Assembly (NCBI GenBank): GCA_029204225.1
Contig: CM055109.1
Location: 43,713,054 to 43,777,053, forward strand
Direction of reading: 5' to 3'
DNA: 64,000 nt
Origin: Diphasiastrum complanatum
Taxonomy: Eukaryota > Streptophyta > Lycopodiopsida > Lycopodiales > Lycopodiaceae
Positions 34,801 to 52,479 of this stretch are shown one piece after another (positions within the stretch are counted from its first letter, which is position 1; each line of letters begins with the position of its first letter). Under the pieces are notes generated by a model. It did not search any database, was not told where the DNA came from, and worked only from the letters and a program-made list of their open reading frames with translations. A program made the position numbers and the translations under genes.

Positions 34801-36026
34801 AAGAACAGTATGTCGAGGCCAACAGTGATGTCAGAAGTTGAAAATAATGACCTGCACTCTTTCCCTTACCAGGCCACTCGCCACTTTTCCACCAATTTGA
34901 AAGCCAAATCGGCGTCGCCTTCTGAAATGCACTCAATCGTCAACTCCCAACAATGTGCCCAGTGGAATGGTGAAATCACTTCTGGCATACTCCGAACACT
35001 TTCTCCGCTGCAATCACTATGTTTTGCTATACCTTACTTGCAGGTACAGTCTGGGTGCCCTTCGTTTGGAGGTTATAGCCTTTCGTTTGGGTCAAAACGG
35101 GCAAAGGACCCAAAAATAGGGACTTTTCTAGTTTTTGAACTGTTTCTTCACAATGAAGAAACTTCACTCTTCACTTGTGAATGGACCCAACTCAACTTTC
35201 AGTATGAAAATTTTAATGAAGTTGAAGGCCAGAATGCACTTCACTTCTTCAAGACCCTGTTCAAAGCCCATCCAATGGCTTATAGCAATCCAACGGCCCA
35301 CATGAAGCTCATCTCTACCATTAATTATCTTGTATCTGGATCCAACGATCTAGATTTTGTTTGGGCATTAAACCAGAACCCTGGAGCCATGACACACTCT
35401 AATACACTGAGTCACGACCCTCCTTCACATCATGTGATCTGCCTGTGGGCTCTTCTCCTCTTGCTTGCTGGCTATGGCTTCAGCACCTTCTCTGATGCGC
35501 GGCCGCCCACGGCCTTCTGTGATTTAGCTTAGCTGAGCAGGGCGCCCTCCTTCAAACTTTTATAGCTCCAAAAAGAGTTCAGAATGGAGAGAAATCTCTG
35601 ATTTTGTGCTTCCAAATCCCAGACCAGGGTTTTTCACACAAATCGGTTGTTGGCTTCCAATTCACAGTGTTCTAACAGGCCTATCCTCTTCCTCTGAGGT
35701 CGCCCTACTGCTGGAAAGCTGATGCTTCAATCCGTTCATCAAACGGTATCCGATTGAATGCACACTGACTGCAAACACCGAATAGCCTGCTTCGGAATTT
35801 CAAAATTTCGTTTTTTGAGATTCCGATTCAGCCGACAACCCTTGTCTGTGAATCCTCACACAATCTCAAGCTCACCAAGCTTCTGTGTGCTAAATTCTCA
35901 GCACCAGTGTTCCTCTTTCCGTCTTCAACCCGCCGTAGACCCCGAACTCTCAGAAGACAGTTCTCCCGAAGCTCTTTTCAATGGCGACACTGTACTGTGT
36001 ACACTCCCTGTATGGCTCTGATACCA
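34801..36026 (-). other. Copia 5' leader with a 240-codon antisense open frame
   Basis: This 1.2-kb leader lies between Gag and the 5' LTR. On the opposite (+) strand 34810-35532 is open for 240 codons, starting MSRPTVMSEVENND. It contains a hydrophobic segment near its end (LWALLLLLAGYGF). No domain is recognised. It may be chance or acquired sequence. Confidence 0.4.
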
Positions 36027-36301
36027 ACTTAGAATTTGCTTTGCACAGGAACACAGATCATGCTACACAGTAACACAGACTGAAAACACTCTCCACAACA
36101 AGCTCATATAGCAACTGTATTTCTCAAAATGAAATTACACTGTACATATAGTTGTTCACTCAGGCAACCCATGCATGACCCAGGTTGCCGTTGGCGGGAC
36201 GCGTGTCCCATCGACTTGCCTCGTGACGAGGCCAACAGATCCTTATCCACTGATAGGACCCACAGTACAGTAACACAATGATTCTAATTTTAATTCTAAC
36301 T
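36027..36301 (-). repeat. 5' LTR of the nested Copia element
   Basis: 275 bp, about 95% identical to 31633-31907. It ends next to TAAAT, and array sequence resumes. Confidence 0.85.
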
Positions 36302-37195
36302 TAAATTTAGTTGCTTATGTTATACATGGGATATTATACCCATCCACGTGTTCAATACCATTGGATTCAAGACAATACATCGACATATATCAAAAATATA
36401 TATGACAGACACTTGTATCAACTTGAGAATGTTATATCTTTATCTCAATCTAACTACTTTTATCCACCTCCTTATCTACACATTTAAGCCAGAAACTAGA
36501 TTAATGTCATTTTGGCATAAATGACGCCTTTTGAAAAGCCCTCATATAAACAAAATTAATGACAGTTTTCTAGGCTGTCATTTATGCCAGTTTCTTGCAT
36601 GAAATGATGATTTAAGTCTAGGTATCACATATATCTATCATATTCATCCAAGTGTAAATTTAGCTACTTATGTTATATATGGGATATTATATCTATCGAT
36701 GTGTTTAATACCATCGGATTGAATACTAATACATTGTAATACATATCTTCGACGAGTATCAAAAACATATGACACAATTTAAGGGTGTTATACTGTCATA
36801 TCCATCTAACTACTTTTATTTGCCCACTTATATACACATTAAGCCATAGAACTTTAAAAAAATGAAAATTTTGGCATAAATGACAGCTTTTGAAAAGTTG
36901 CAGAATAAATGATAGTTTTCTAGGCCGTCATTTATGCCAATTTTTTGCATGAAATGATGATTTACGTCTAGACATCACATATATCTATCATATTCATCTA
37001 GGTGTAAATTTAACTACTTATGTCATACACGGAAGATTACACCTATCAACGTGTTCATTTTTTTTGGCATAAATGACGGCTTTTGGAAAGTTGTCATATA
37101 AACAACAAAAAATAATTTACAATTTCCTAGGTCATCATTTACACCAATGTTTGCATGAAATGATGATTTAAATTTAGATATCACATATATCTTGA
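36302..37195 (+). repeat. CACTA-type tandem array, arm A, part 2
   Basis: Continues the ~365-bp units broken by the Copia element, with about two and a half more diverged copies (GGGATATTA(T/C)ACC near 36330, 36690 and 37030; GACGCCTTTTGAAAAG near 36525). Divergence is higher than in part 1. Confidence 0.75.
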
Positions 37196-38939
<1,744 letters not shown>

Positions 38940-39195
38940 TTTGAAAGTCATTATATAAACTAGAAGAAAATGACGGTTTTTTGTTGGCCGTCATTTTCAC
39001 CAACATATATGACTATTTTTTATAGTCATCATTCATGTTATTATACATAGAATATAGTATTTTCACATTAATATTGTCAATTTTGGCACAAATGATGGCG
39101 TAGAACTTAGAATTGCTTATGGTCGCCATTTAAGACTACTTAAATGACGGCCTTTAGAAAAGCCGTCATCATTTAAACCTCATTTTCTTGTAGTG
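38940..39195 (+). mobile_element. Right terminus of a CACTA/EnSpm element
   Basis: Arm A resumes with diverged TGACGG/CCGTCAT pairs and ends CATTTTCTTGTAGTG at 39181-39195. The reverse complement CACTACAAGAAAATG is the standard terminal repeat of plant CACTA elements. The element therefore lies to the left of 39195. The 3-bp target copy would be CCG (39196-39198). The matching left end was not found. Confidence 0.8.
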
Positions 39196-40679
39196 CCGAA
39201 GGTTATTGAAGACTTAAGTAAGGTCAAAGGAGCAGCAAAGAAGTGATGTTCAAACTTATTTTACTCATTCTATATCATGTTTGAGCAATTTCATGTGAGA
39301 CTAGTCACATTGTTCTTTAGTATTTTGGTTTTGAGGATGGACTAGTGTTCTTGGATGGTTTTGCTGATGAAAATGAAGTTAAGGGAGGCTCATTATGTCA
39401 CTCATTCATGCATAAGTTCTCGAGTATTGAGGATATCTTATGGCAAAATGGAGATGAGGGCTCATTCATGGACTTTTATGGAGGAAACATTTCAAGAAAG
39501 GACATATATGGAGGAAGCATGCAAGCAAATGATTATCACTCACATTTGTCTCTTGGTTGATGTTATTTCTAGAGATATCACAGGTGGAAGCATAGAGGGA
39601 TCATAACATTTACATTTTACTTTGTTCTTCATGTACTAGTTTCATCTTCATATGCAAAATTGATGTAAGAAATAGTGAAGCATCCAACATGGACACTATT
39701 ATCTATATCAATTATAAATGTTTCTATTTTGAGCATTATAAAATCGTAGAGAGGAGGCCTATTCTTAGAATGGAGATCACATAAGATGGACCAAAGTTGT
39801 GTGGTAAAACTAGTTGAAGAGGGAGTGTGAAAAATGTCAACCAGCTAAGTTGGTCTAGATTGGCAATTTGGAGGCCAAAGTGAAATTTCAACTTAGAGAT
39901 ATATTTTTTTATGTCAATAATAAGGTCGAATTTGGACTTATCCTGATTGGTTAGATTAGATACATTGCATCTAGTCAAGGTAAACTAGGTTTTTGGTGAA
40001 GCACCTAGAAGATACCATTTTAGGACAAGTTTAGGGCAAGTGGCCAAGTGACATTATGGTTGTTATAAATAGCTGTACCAACATGGAGAACTGATCTTGA
40101 TGTTCTCATTTGGTATGAAGAACTTTCCTCTTTGTTTCTATGTCCATCTCTTTCATATTTCTCATGATAATTTCAATTCTAATGTGTAGACTGTAAGTTT
40201 TCTTGTTGTACTTGAATCCACACATGTGAATGATTATGTACTACTACTGTTGTACAGACAGGGACAATACTATATTGGATCATAGTGATTTTAATAAAAT
40301 TTGCATGTATTTCCATGTTTTAGCATGTTAGATGCATGATTTTCTACATTGTTGATGAACTAGATGTGCAACCAAATTTATCTCTAGATCTTATTGATCC
40401 ATTAAGCATGTTTTGGATATGATTTTTTTCACATTAATGTGCAGAAGCTTACCCTCATCTCTAATTGTAGTTGTGAATTGACTCTATGGAACTAATGATA
40501 GAGAACATAGTGCATAAACTTTCAAGATAATCATGTCTTGGTTCAAGGTTGCAACATTTCAGTTCCAATGATCAACTGATAGTTGCTTCACAAGTATTTG
40601 AAGCAACCCTAAATATATGCATGAATCCAGTTGTTCAGGATGCGCTCTATCCCATTGATTTTAGAAACGGTCTCCCAAT
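39196..40679. other. No gene recognised between the two array arms
   Basis: Short open frames (for example 39345-39560) lack recognisable motifs. A gene-like word pattern (GGAGGAAGC, GGAGGAAAC) near 39480-39520 is only local repetition. Confidence 0.45.
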
Positions 40680-40889
40680 TGCATTGAGAGTATTCCTACA
40701 GAAGTCGAGAAAGGCCTATATGGTTTTGCAATCGATTTTATAATGCGAGGAGCAACTGCTACTATTTCTAAAATTGCAGCTGCTCCAATTGAACGATTGA
40801 AGCTTCTTATACAAAACAAAGATGAAATGGTAAAAACTGGTCGCCTTTTTGAACTTACAAGGGCATTGATGAATGCTTTTCGTGCATGA
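40680..40889 (+). pseudogene. ADP/ATP carrier gene fragment
   Basis: In one frame from about 40680 to the stop at 40887 the sequence reads EKGLYGFAIDFIMRGATA, then SKIAAAPIERLKLLIQNK and DEMVKTGRL. This matches the first transmembrane helix and carrier signature (P-I-E-R-x-K) of the mitochondrial ADP/ATP translocase (plant AAC), including the SK-x-AAAPIER-x-KLLIQN block. After GRL homology ends and a stop follows. The rest of the roughly 300-residue carrier is absent, so it is a captured or inserted fragment. Confidence 0.85.
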
Positions 40890-40959
40890 TAAACAATTTT
40901 TTTGCAAACTTTTCAGTGGCATAAAATGAACTTTCTAAAGCCATTCTTGAAATATTTGA

Positions 40960-43900
40960 AAATATGTTGAATCTGACAATATAGAACACATTGATAGGTA
41001 TAATATCCCATGTATAACATAAGTAGGTAAATTTACACATGGATGGATGGATTATTGCCTATTATGATAAATATATGTGATAAATAGATTTATATATCAA
41101 TTCATGCAAAAAAATGGAATAAATGATGGCCTAGAAAAACGGTCATTTATTTTGGTTTATATGACAGCTTTTTAGAAGCTGTCGTTTATGCCAAAATTTA
41201 CGTTTTTTAAAGTATTATGGCTTCATGTGTAAATAAGTGGGCAAATAAAAATTATTAGATGGATATGATAGTATAACATGCCTTTCAATCAATATAAGTG
41301 TGTCATATATTGCTTGATACATGTCGTTGATATGTATTAGTGTTGAATCCGACATTATAGAACGCGTCAATAGGTAAAATATCCCATGTATAACCCAAGT
41401 CGATAAATTTACACATGAATGGATGGATTATTGAATATTATGATAAATATATGTGATACATAGACTCAAATATCAATTCATGCAAAAAATGGAATAAATG
41501 ATGGCCTAGAAAACCGTTAGTTATTTTGGTTTATATGACAGTTTTTCAGAAGCCATCATTTATGCCAAAAATTACATTTTTTTTAAAAGTTTTATGGTTT
41601 CATGTGTAGATAAGTGGGCAAATAAAAGTTGTAAGATGGATATCATAGTATAACATGCCTTTAAATTGCTATAAGTGTGTCATATATTGTTTGATACACG
41701 TCGATGATTTGTATTAGTGTTGCATCCGACAATATAGAACACGTCGATAGGTATAATATCCCATGTATAACAATAGTAGGTAAATTTACACATGATTGTT
41801 GCCTATTCTGATAAATATGTATGATAAATAGACTTAAATATCAATTCATGCAAAAAATAGAATAAATGATGGTCTAAAAAACCGTCATTTATTCTAGTTT
41901 ATATGACAGTTTTTCAGAAGCCGTCATTTATGCCAAAAATTACATTTTTTTGAAATTTTATGACTTCATGAATAGATAAGAGAGCAAATAAAAGTTGTCA
42001 GGCAGACATGATAGTATAACATGTCTTTAAATTGATATAAGTTGTCATATATTGTTTGATACACGTCGATGATATGTATTAGTGTTGAATCCGATAGTTT
42101 AGAACACGGCGATAGGTATAATATCCCATGTATAACCAAATTAGATAAATTTACACATGAATGGATGTATTATTGCCTATTATGATAAGTATATGTGATA
42201 TATAGACTTAAATATTAATTCATGCAAAAAATGAAATAAATGAAAGCCTAGAAAAAACGTCATTTATTCTGGTTTATATGATAGTTTTTCAAGAGCCGTC
42301 ATTTATGCCAAAATTACATTTTTTTTGAAGTTTTATGGCTTCATGTGTAGATAAGTGGGCAAATAAAAATTGTTAGATGAATATGATAGTATAACATGCC
42401 TTTAAATTGATATAAGTGTGTCATATATTGTTTGATACACGTCGATAATATGTATTACTGATGAATTCGATAGTATAATACATGTCGATAGGTATAATAT
42501 CCCATGTAAATTTACACATGAATGGATGGATTACTGCCTATTATGATAAATATATGTGATACATAGACTTAAATATAAATTCATGCAAAAATTGGAATAA
42601 ATGACAGCTTATAAGACCGTCATTTATTCTAGTTTATATGACAGTTTTTCAGAAGCTTTCATTTGTGCCAAAAATTACATTTTCTAAAGTTTTATGGCTT
42701 CATGCGTAGATAAGTGGGCAAATAAAAGTTGTTAGAAGGATATGATAGTATACCATGTCTTTAAATTGATATAAGTGTGTTATATATTGTTTGATACATG
42801 TAGATGATATAACTGAATTAGGTAAATTAAGACATGAACGGATGGATTACTGCCTATTATGATGAATATATGTCATACATAGACTCAAATATCAATTCAT
42901 GCAAAAAAAATAGAAAACCGTTATTTATTATGGTTTATATGACGAATATTATGATAAATATATGTGATACATAGACTCAAATATCAATTCATGCAAAAAA
43001 TGAAATAAATGATGGCCTATAAAACCGTTATTTATTCTGGTTTATATGACAATTTTTCAGAAGCCGTCATTTTTGTTAGAAATTATATTTTTTTTGAAGT
43101 TTTATGGTTTCATGTGTAGATAAGTGGCAAATAAAAGTTGTAAGATGGATATCATAGTATAACATGCCTTTGAATTGCCATAAGTGTGTCATTTATTGTT
43201 TGATACACGTTGATGATATGTATTAGTATTGCATCTGACAGTTTAGAACACGTCGATAGGCATAATATCCCATGTATAACCCAAGTAGCTAAATTTACAC
43301 ATGAATGGATGGATTACTGCCTATTATGATAAGTATATGTGATACATAGACTTAAATATCAATTCAGACAAAAAATGGAATAAATAATGGTTTAGAAAAT
43401 TGTCATTTATTCTGGTTTATATGACAGTTTTTCAAATGCCGCCATTATGCCAAAAATTACATTTTTGTGAAGTTTTATGGCTTCATGTGTACATAAGTGG
43501 ACAAATAAAAGTTGTTAGATGAATATGATAGTATAACATGCCTTTAAATTGCCATAAGTGTGTCATATATTGTTTGATACACGTTGATGATATGTATTAG
43601 TGTTGAACCGACAATATAGAATAGGTCGATAGGTATAATATACCATGTATAACCCTAGTAGGTAAATTTAAACATGAATGGATGGATTATTGCCTATTAT
43701 GATAAGTATATGTGATACATAGACTTAAGTATCAATTCATGCAAAAAGTAAAATAGAGGACGTCCTCAAAAATTGTCATTTATATTGGTCTATATGACAA
43801 CTTTTCAAAAGCCGTCATTTTATGCCAAAAATTACATTTTTTTTAAGTTTTATAGCTTCATGTGTGAATAAGTGGGCAAATAGAAGTTGTTAGATGGACA

Positions 43901-45995
43901 TGATAGTATAACATGCCTTTAAATTGATATAAGTGTGTCATATATTGTTTGATACACGTCGATGATTGTATAAGTGTTATATCCGACAATTTATAACATG
44001 TCGATAGGTATAATATCCCATGCATAACCCAAGTAGGTATATTTACACACGAATGGATGTATTATTGCCTATTATGATAACTATATGTACTAAATATATA
44101 TCAATTCATGCAAAAAACTGGAATAAATGACGGCCTAGAAAAATCGTCATTTATTCTAGTTTATTTGACAGTTTCTCAAGAGCCATCATTTATGCCAAAA
44201 TTATATATTTTTTGAAGTTTTATGGCTTCATGTGTAGCTAAGTGGGATATGATAGTATAACATGCCTTTAAATTGATATAAGTGTGTCATATATTGTTTG
44301 ATGTACGTCGATGATATGTATCAGTATTGAATCCAACAGTTTCGAACACGTAGATAACTATAATATCCCATGTATAATGCAAGTAGGTATATTTACACGT
44401 GAATGGATGGAATACTGCCTATTATGATAAGTATATGTGATACATAGACTTAAATATCAATTCATGCAAAAAAATGGAATAAATGACGGCCTATAAAACC
44501 GTCATTTATTCCGATTTATATGATAGTTCTTCAAAAGCCGTCATTTGTGCCAAGAATTACATTTTTTTGAAGTTTTATGGCTTCATGTGGAGATAAGTGG
44601 GCAAATAAAAGTTGTTAGACGAATATGATAGTATAACATGCCTTTAAATTAATATAAGTGTGTCATATATGGTTTGATATATGTCGATGATATAACCCAA
44701 GTAGGTAAATTTACACGTGAATGGATGTATTACTGTCTATTATGATAAATATATGTCATACATAGACTTAAATATAAATTCATGCAAAAAATGAAATTAA
44801 TGACGGCCTGGGAAAATCGTCATTTATTCTGCTTTATATGACAATTTTTCAAAAGTCGTCATTTATGCCAAAATTTATGTTTTTTAAAGTTTTATGGCTT
44901 CATGGGTAGATAAGTGGACAAATAAAAATAGTTAGATGGATATGATAGTATAACATTTCTTTAAATTGATATAAGTGTGTCATATATTGTTTGATACACG
45001 TCGATGATATGTATTAGTGTTGAATCCGACAATATAAAACACGTCGATAGGTATAATATCTCATGTATGATCCAAATAAGTAAATATACACATGAATGGA
45101 TGGATAAGTGTCTATTATGATAAATATATTTGATACATAGACTTAAATATCAATTCATGCAAAAAATGAATAAATGACAGCCTAGAAAACCATCATTTAT
45201 TTTGGTTTATATGACAGTTTTTTAGAAGCCATCATTTATGCCAAAAATTACATTTTTTTTGAAGTTTTATGGTTTCATGTGTAGATAAGTGGGCAAATAA
45301 AAGTTGTAAGATGGATATCATAGTATAACATGCCTTTAAATTGCCATAAGTGTGTCATATATTGTTTGATACACGTCGATGATAGATATAGAACACATCG
45401 ACATGTATACCCATGTATAACCCAAGTAGGTAAATTTACACATGAATGGATGGATTACTGCGTATTATGATAAGTATATGCGATACATAGACTTAAATAT
45501 TAATTCTTGCAAAAAATGAAATAAATGACGGCCTCAAAAACCGTCATTTATTCTGGTTTATATGACAGTTTTTCAAAAGCCGTCATTTATGCCAAAATTA
45601 CATTTTTTTTGAAGTTTTATAGCTTCATGTTTAGATAAGTGGGCAACTAAAAGTTATAGATGGAAATGATAGTATCACATGCCTTTAAATTGATATAAGT
45701 GTGTCATATATTGTTTGATACAGGTCAATGATATGTATTAGTGTTGAATCCGACAGTTTAGAACATGTCGATAGGTATAATATCCCATGCATATCCCAAG
45801 TAGGTAAATTTACACATGAATGGATGGATTACTGCCTATTATCATAAATATATTGATAAATAGACTTATATATCAATTCATGCAAAAAATGGAATAAATG
45901 ACGACCTAGAAAAATCGTCATTTATTCTGGTTTATATGACAGTTTTTCAGGAGCCATCATTTATGCCAAAATTACATTTTTTTGAAGTTTTATGG
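40960..45995 (-). repeat. CACTA-type tandem array, arm B (inverted, ~13-14 units)
   Basis: The same ~365-bp unit as arm A but on the opposite strand. The word TGTTTGATAC(A/G)(C/T)GTCGATGAT and GTTTTATGGCTTCATGTGTAG recur about every 350-370 bp across 5 kb. Some units are shortened (for example around 42780-43000, where a partial unit repeats). Each has AATAAATGACGGCC and CCGTCATTTATT in hairpin order. Right boundary near 45995; left boundary near 40960 without a CACTA end. Confidence 0.85.
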
Positions 45996-46234
45996 CTTGT
46001 AGAGACACCATTTCAAAGTTGTCGTAACTCATCAGTGACAACCTACAAGATTTGTTTTTTCATATTGTTAGTTGCTAGTAGACATTGTTTGATGTTTCAA
46101 AGATTAAATAAGAAAAATATCTTGTAGTCAATTTGAACAGTTTATGATAACTATTTTGCATGCATGATACAAACTTCTACAAACATTTGTAATGTATGAA
46201 TATTTGGTCACAACATAAGAAACATAGACATCAA

Positions 46235-46900
46235 AGAACATTATAAGTACCTGTAAAATCGTTGAAGATGTGGTCTGATGGGAAAATGCCTTAATACTTT
46301 TTTTGGCACTTTGTATTGTGGTTTTTTCCAACGACTTTCTTTGCAAATGGGACTATTCAAAACTTTCATATTCTCCACGATATAATATGCAATCATTCAC
46401 ACATGCATGGATAGTATAGTAAACTAGACCAATGTCCTTGATCACCTTCTTTGCCTCATAGGTGGACATGGAAGTTCATTACTTTTACGAAATAGATGTT
46501 CATGAAGCAAGGTTAATAGCTCATCAAAACTTGTTTGTGACCATCCATGGACCACCTTTAGATTATATAGACACAATATAGAAAATAATTTGCTTCTTTT
46601 GCATCCTTCAAACAATGGCTTCTTTGAATCTTCCATTAGAGAAGAAAATTTTATGGCATCAACATCTTCATTTCTTTCTACCTTATCGCTTAGCTTGATT
46701 CCCATATTCACTGTCCTCACTAATATTGCATGAATCCTCACCAATATGATTTTCACATTCCAATGAGACTTTGTCTATCATCTCAAATGCATTTTGAACC
46801 ATATTTTGTGAGATCAATGTTTAGATCAAGCTCAAAAACATGTATTGTTGGCTCTTTCACTTCATTCTCTTTGAGCTTTGAAGAACTCTGAAATATATAA
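46235..46900 (-). pseudogene. CACTA TNP2-type transposase relic
   Basis: On the - strand: MVQNAFEMIDK (~46800), SSLMEDSKKPLFEGC (~46660-46610), YNLKVVHGWSQTSFDELL (~46570-46510), EAKKVIKDIGLVYYTIHAC (~46455-46400), NDCILYRGEYE (~46395) and CPICKESRWKKPQYK with RHFPIRPHLQRFYR (~46345-46245). These are the characteristic consecutive blocks of the TNP2 (En/Spm) transposase N-terminal half. Frameshifts and stops separate them. Position next to arm B on the same strand supports a CACTA origin for the arrays. Confidence 0.85.
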
Positions 46901-47310
46901 AGAACCATGACCACAACATTATTGTTTGCATGACAATCAAAATCAAAACACTAACAACACATCAAATAGAACAAAATATATGTACATTCTAGGCAACAAA
47001 ATATATTATTGAAATAATATTATCATCCAATAAAATAAGGAGCATGATATGGGACAAAGAGGAAGATGAAATATTCTACAGAAAAATCAAAGTAGCAAAA
47101 AGGCAAGTACCTCCTGAAAGTTTTTCAACTGGTCTTTTTCTTGCTTTCAATCTTTTGTAGTTTCTGTTGTCCATTGGTTGGAGCTTTCTTAATTTTCAAT
47201 GCAATGTGAATGAAGATGGTCTGTGCTCTGCTCCAAAGAGTCATAATGTAATGTGAATTAAGCTGGTTTGCCAAATGTTGCATGATTTGAATGCAATTCA
47301 ATAGGTTGAC

Positions 47311-47480
<170 letters not shown>

Positions 47481-47570
47481 AGCTGCAAAAGAAAGAGGAA
47501 GAGGGAGAGGGAGAGAGCTGCAAAAGAGAGAGGAGAGAGAGATGGAGAGGGCTACAAAAGAGAGAGAATG

Positions 47571-48694
47571 ATAGGGCAAAAAGGAGAGAAGAAGATACAT
47601 TGATAAGGGCCCAGGCATATAAACACATTTGCAAAAAAATTTGCAAGATTCATGGCCAGCACAATTTATGTTGTCAATCTCACAAACAAAAAAAATAGGC
47701 CCGCATGGAATAAAAGACGAGGAAATGGTTGAGGCCACATGGCCCTACCTTGGTTAAAACATATTTGAGTAAGTTTATTTTATAGAACACAGTATTGAAA
47801 TATATATACGCAAGTTTCGGAACGATTCCGGCATCTGGAAGCGTTTCGGATCAGAACATTGTAATATATATATATTTTAAACAGTGTGTTGGGGTGGAAA
47901 AAACAGCATTTAAGGATGTATAAAATATTTCAAAAATGCACTTTTATGTCAAAATGCCAGTGATATTTCCAAGTTCATATTTCTTTTAGATGATTGGTTT
48001 AACTTTTTTTCTAAAGCCTTTTACTGGTTTTTCATGGATTTCTAAGTTGTGTCAGAACGACATTCTGAGACCCAATGTTCTGGAATGCAGCATTTTGAAA
48101 CTCCAAAGCACAGTTCCAAAAAACCTTGAATTGTTTTTCCTCTATGCCCCATGTCACATGCATATTCCAGTTTTCTATTATTGGCCTGATTGCCAACAAG
48201 TATACTTAATCATCTAATTGAAGAGTAATTTGTAATTCACAAAGGCCTTGACATATTCTATAGAACCCAAAGTTGAATAGGCATGTTAAGGCAAAAAAAT
48301 GGAAAAAGAAGCAATGTTTAAGATTCAGAACATCAAGTTAGTCAGAAAAGCAATTGTACAACTTCCATGCAGATGTATTGCTAGCATCCATCCTTGGCCA
48401 AAAAATGTTTGTCACTTTTTCTCACTTTCAATGAGTTTGTCACAAATATCAGTTAGGAATAAGCCATCCACATAAATAATAGTAAGAAGAATCTCTCCAT
48501 CTTTTCCAAGAACATAAAGAGAGGAATCAATAGTGCTACGAACATAACCCCTGCCTATAAAATGACAATATGAATTGAAGGAAAACTCAAAATATAGAGT
48601 TTAGGATAAAAATGCGGTAAATAGTATAGTGGGTAGTCGGGTACGATCGAAGTTGTAGTCTGTAAACGTAGTGGATCTATAGTTGAGTCATCTA
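47571..48694. other. No gene recognised
   Basis: AT-rich sequence. The frame at 47990-48217 has no recognisable motif. Confidence 0.5.
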
Positions 48695-49614
48695 GATAGT
48701 TCCCCTCAACGTTGCCCATTGGCGGAACAGACGATAGGAAAAATCGATGTCGTTCGGAGAAAATGGACCGTTTGAAGGAAAATGCCAAACGAGGTTATTC
48801 GCATTTTTTTGAAAGCGTTCTACCTAGACGAAAGCTCATATTGACCAAACGATGTCAGAATTGGGCATGAATGGATCCATTAGGTTCTTATTAGGTTCGA
48901 GAACTTGTGGCCACCCCCCGTCTGGAAATCCAAGAGATTTCGACCAATTTCGGGACCCGACCGGCCAATTGTCCCCAAAACCCTTTTCTGGGTAGAACTT
49001 CGAATAGAGGTTTCAGACTACTTGTATGTCCGTTCGATGTCATCTATCCCCACAGGTTTCCCTCAATGTTGCCCACTAGCCAAAATAGACAACATGATAA
49101 ATCGACGTCGTTCGAAGAAAATGGACCATTTGACGAAAAATTGCCAAACCAGGTCATTTCCATATCCCTAAAGGCATTCTCCTTGGGATGAAAGGCCATA
49201 TTGACCAAACGATATTGGAACTAGACACGATTGGATCCGTCAGGTCCGTATTGGGTGCACGAACTTGGGGCCACTCCCCGTCTGAAAATTTGGGAGATTT
49301 CAAATAGTTTCGAGACCAGACACCAATTGTCCCCAAAGCCATTTTTCAAGTCGAACTTCGAATGGAGGTTTTGGGCTACCTGTATGCTCGTTCAATGTCC
49401 TATCTATTCCCACAAGTTTTCTTCAACATCGCCCATTGGCCGGCGGAACAGAGTACGAGAAATCGACGTTGTCTGAGAACACGGACCGTTTCACGAAAAT
49501 TTGCCAAACTAGGTAATTTCCATTGCCCTTAAAGTGTTCTCCTCAGGGACGAAAGGTCATATTGAGCAAACGATGTCATAATTGGGCATGAATGGATCCA
49601 TGAGGTCTGTATCA
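48695..49614 (+). repeat. ~355-bp satellite array, part 1
   Basis: Units share GGACCGTTTGACGAAAA-like, TTGCCAAAC-AGGTCATTTCC, TGACCAAACGATGTCGGA and GGGCATGAATGGATCCAT words. The last lies at about 48866, 49220 and 49583 (period 354-363). Interrupted at 49615 by an LTR-type insertion. Confidence 0.85.

Positions 49615-52479
<2,865 letters not shown>

Larger units (their letters stand above)
31633..36301 (-). mobile_element. Copia retrotransposon nested in the array, internally deleted
   Basis: 4669 bp on the - strand, with two 275-bp LTRs (31633-31907 and 36027-36301) that differ at about 15 sites (~5%), and a perfect 5-bp target duplication TAAAT (31628-31632, 36302-36306). The primer-binding site TGGTATCAGAGCC directly follows the 5' LTR (36014-36026). 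Domains on -: Gag with CCHC knuckle CIHCGKKGHWKSEC (~34045-34005), protease YIDSGATRHM (33865-33836), HHCC finger and integrase (33520-32940), YVDD piece of RT (32890), RNase H (32543-31961). A deletion fuses the integrase directly to the RT end. The integrase motifs read HTYLCGPM and RSNSGGEY, so both catalytic Asp positions are changed. Not autonomous. Confidence 0.9.

Noticed and set aside
40540-40889. A functional ADP/ATP carrier gene
   Set aside because: Only the first helix and signature are present; the frame ends shortly after and the other five helices are absent.
40960-45995. CRISPR-like regular array
   Set aside because: Units are ~365 bp, diverged along their whole length, without short repeats and unique spacers, and the genome is a plant.
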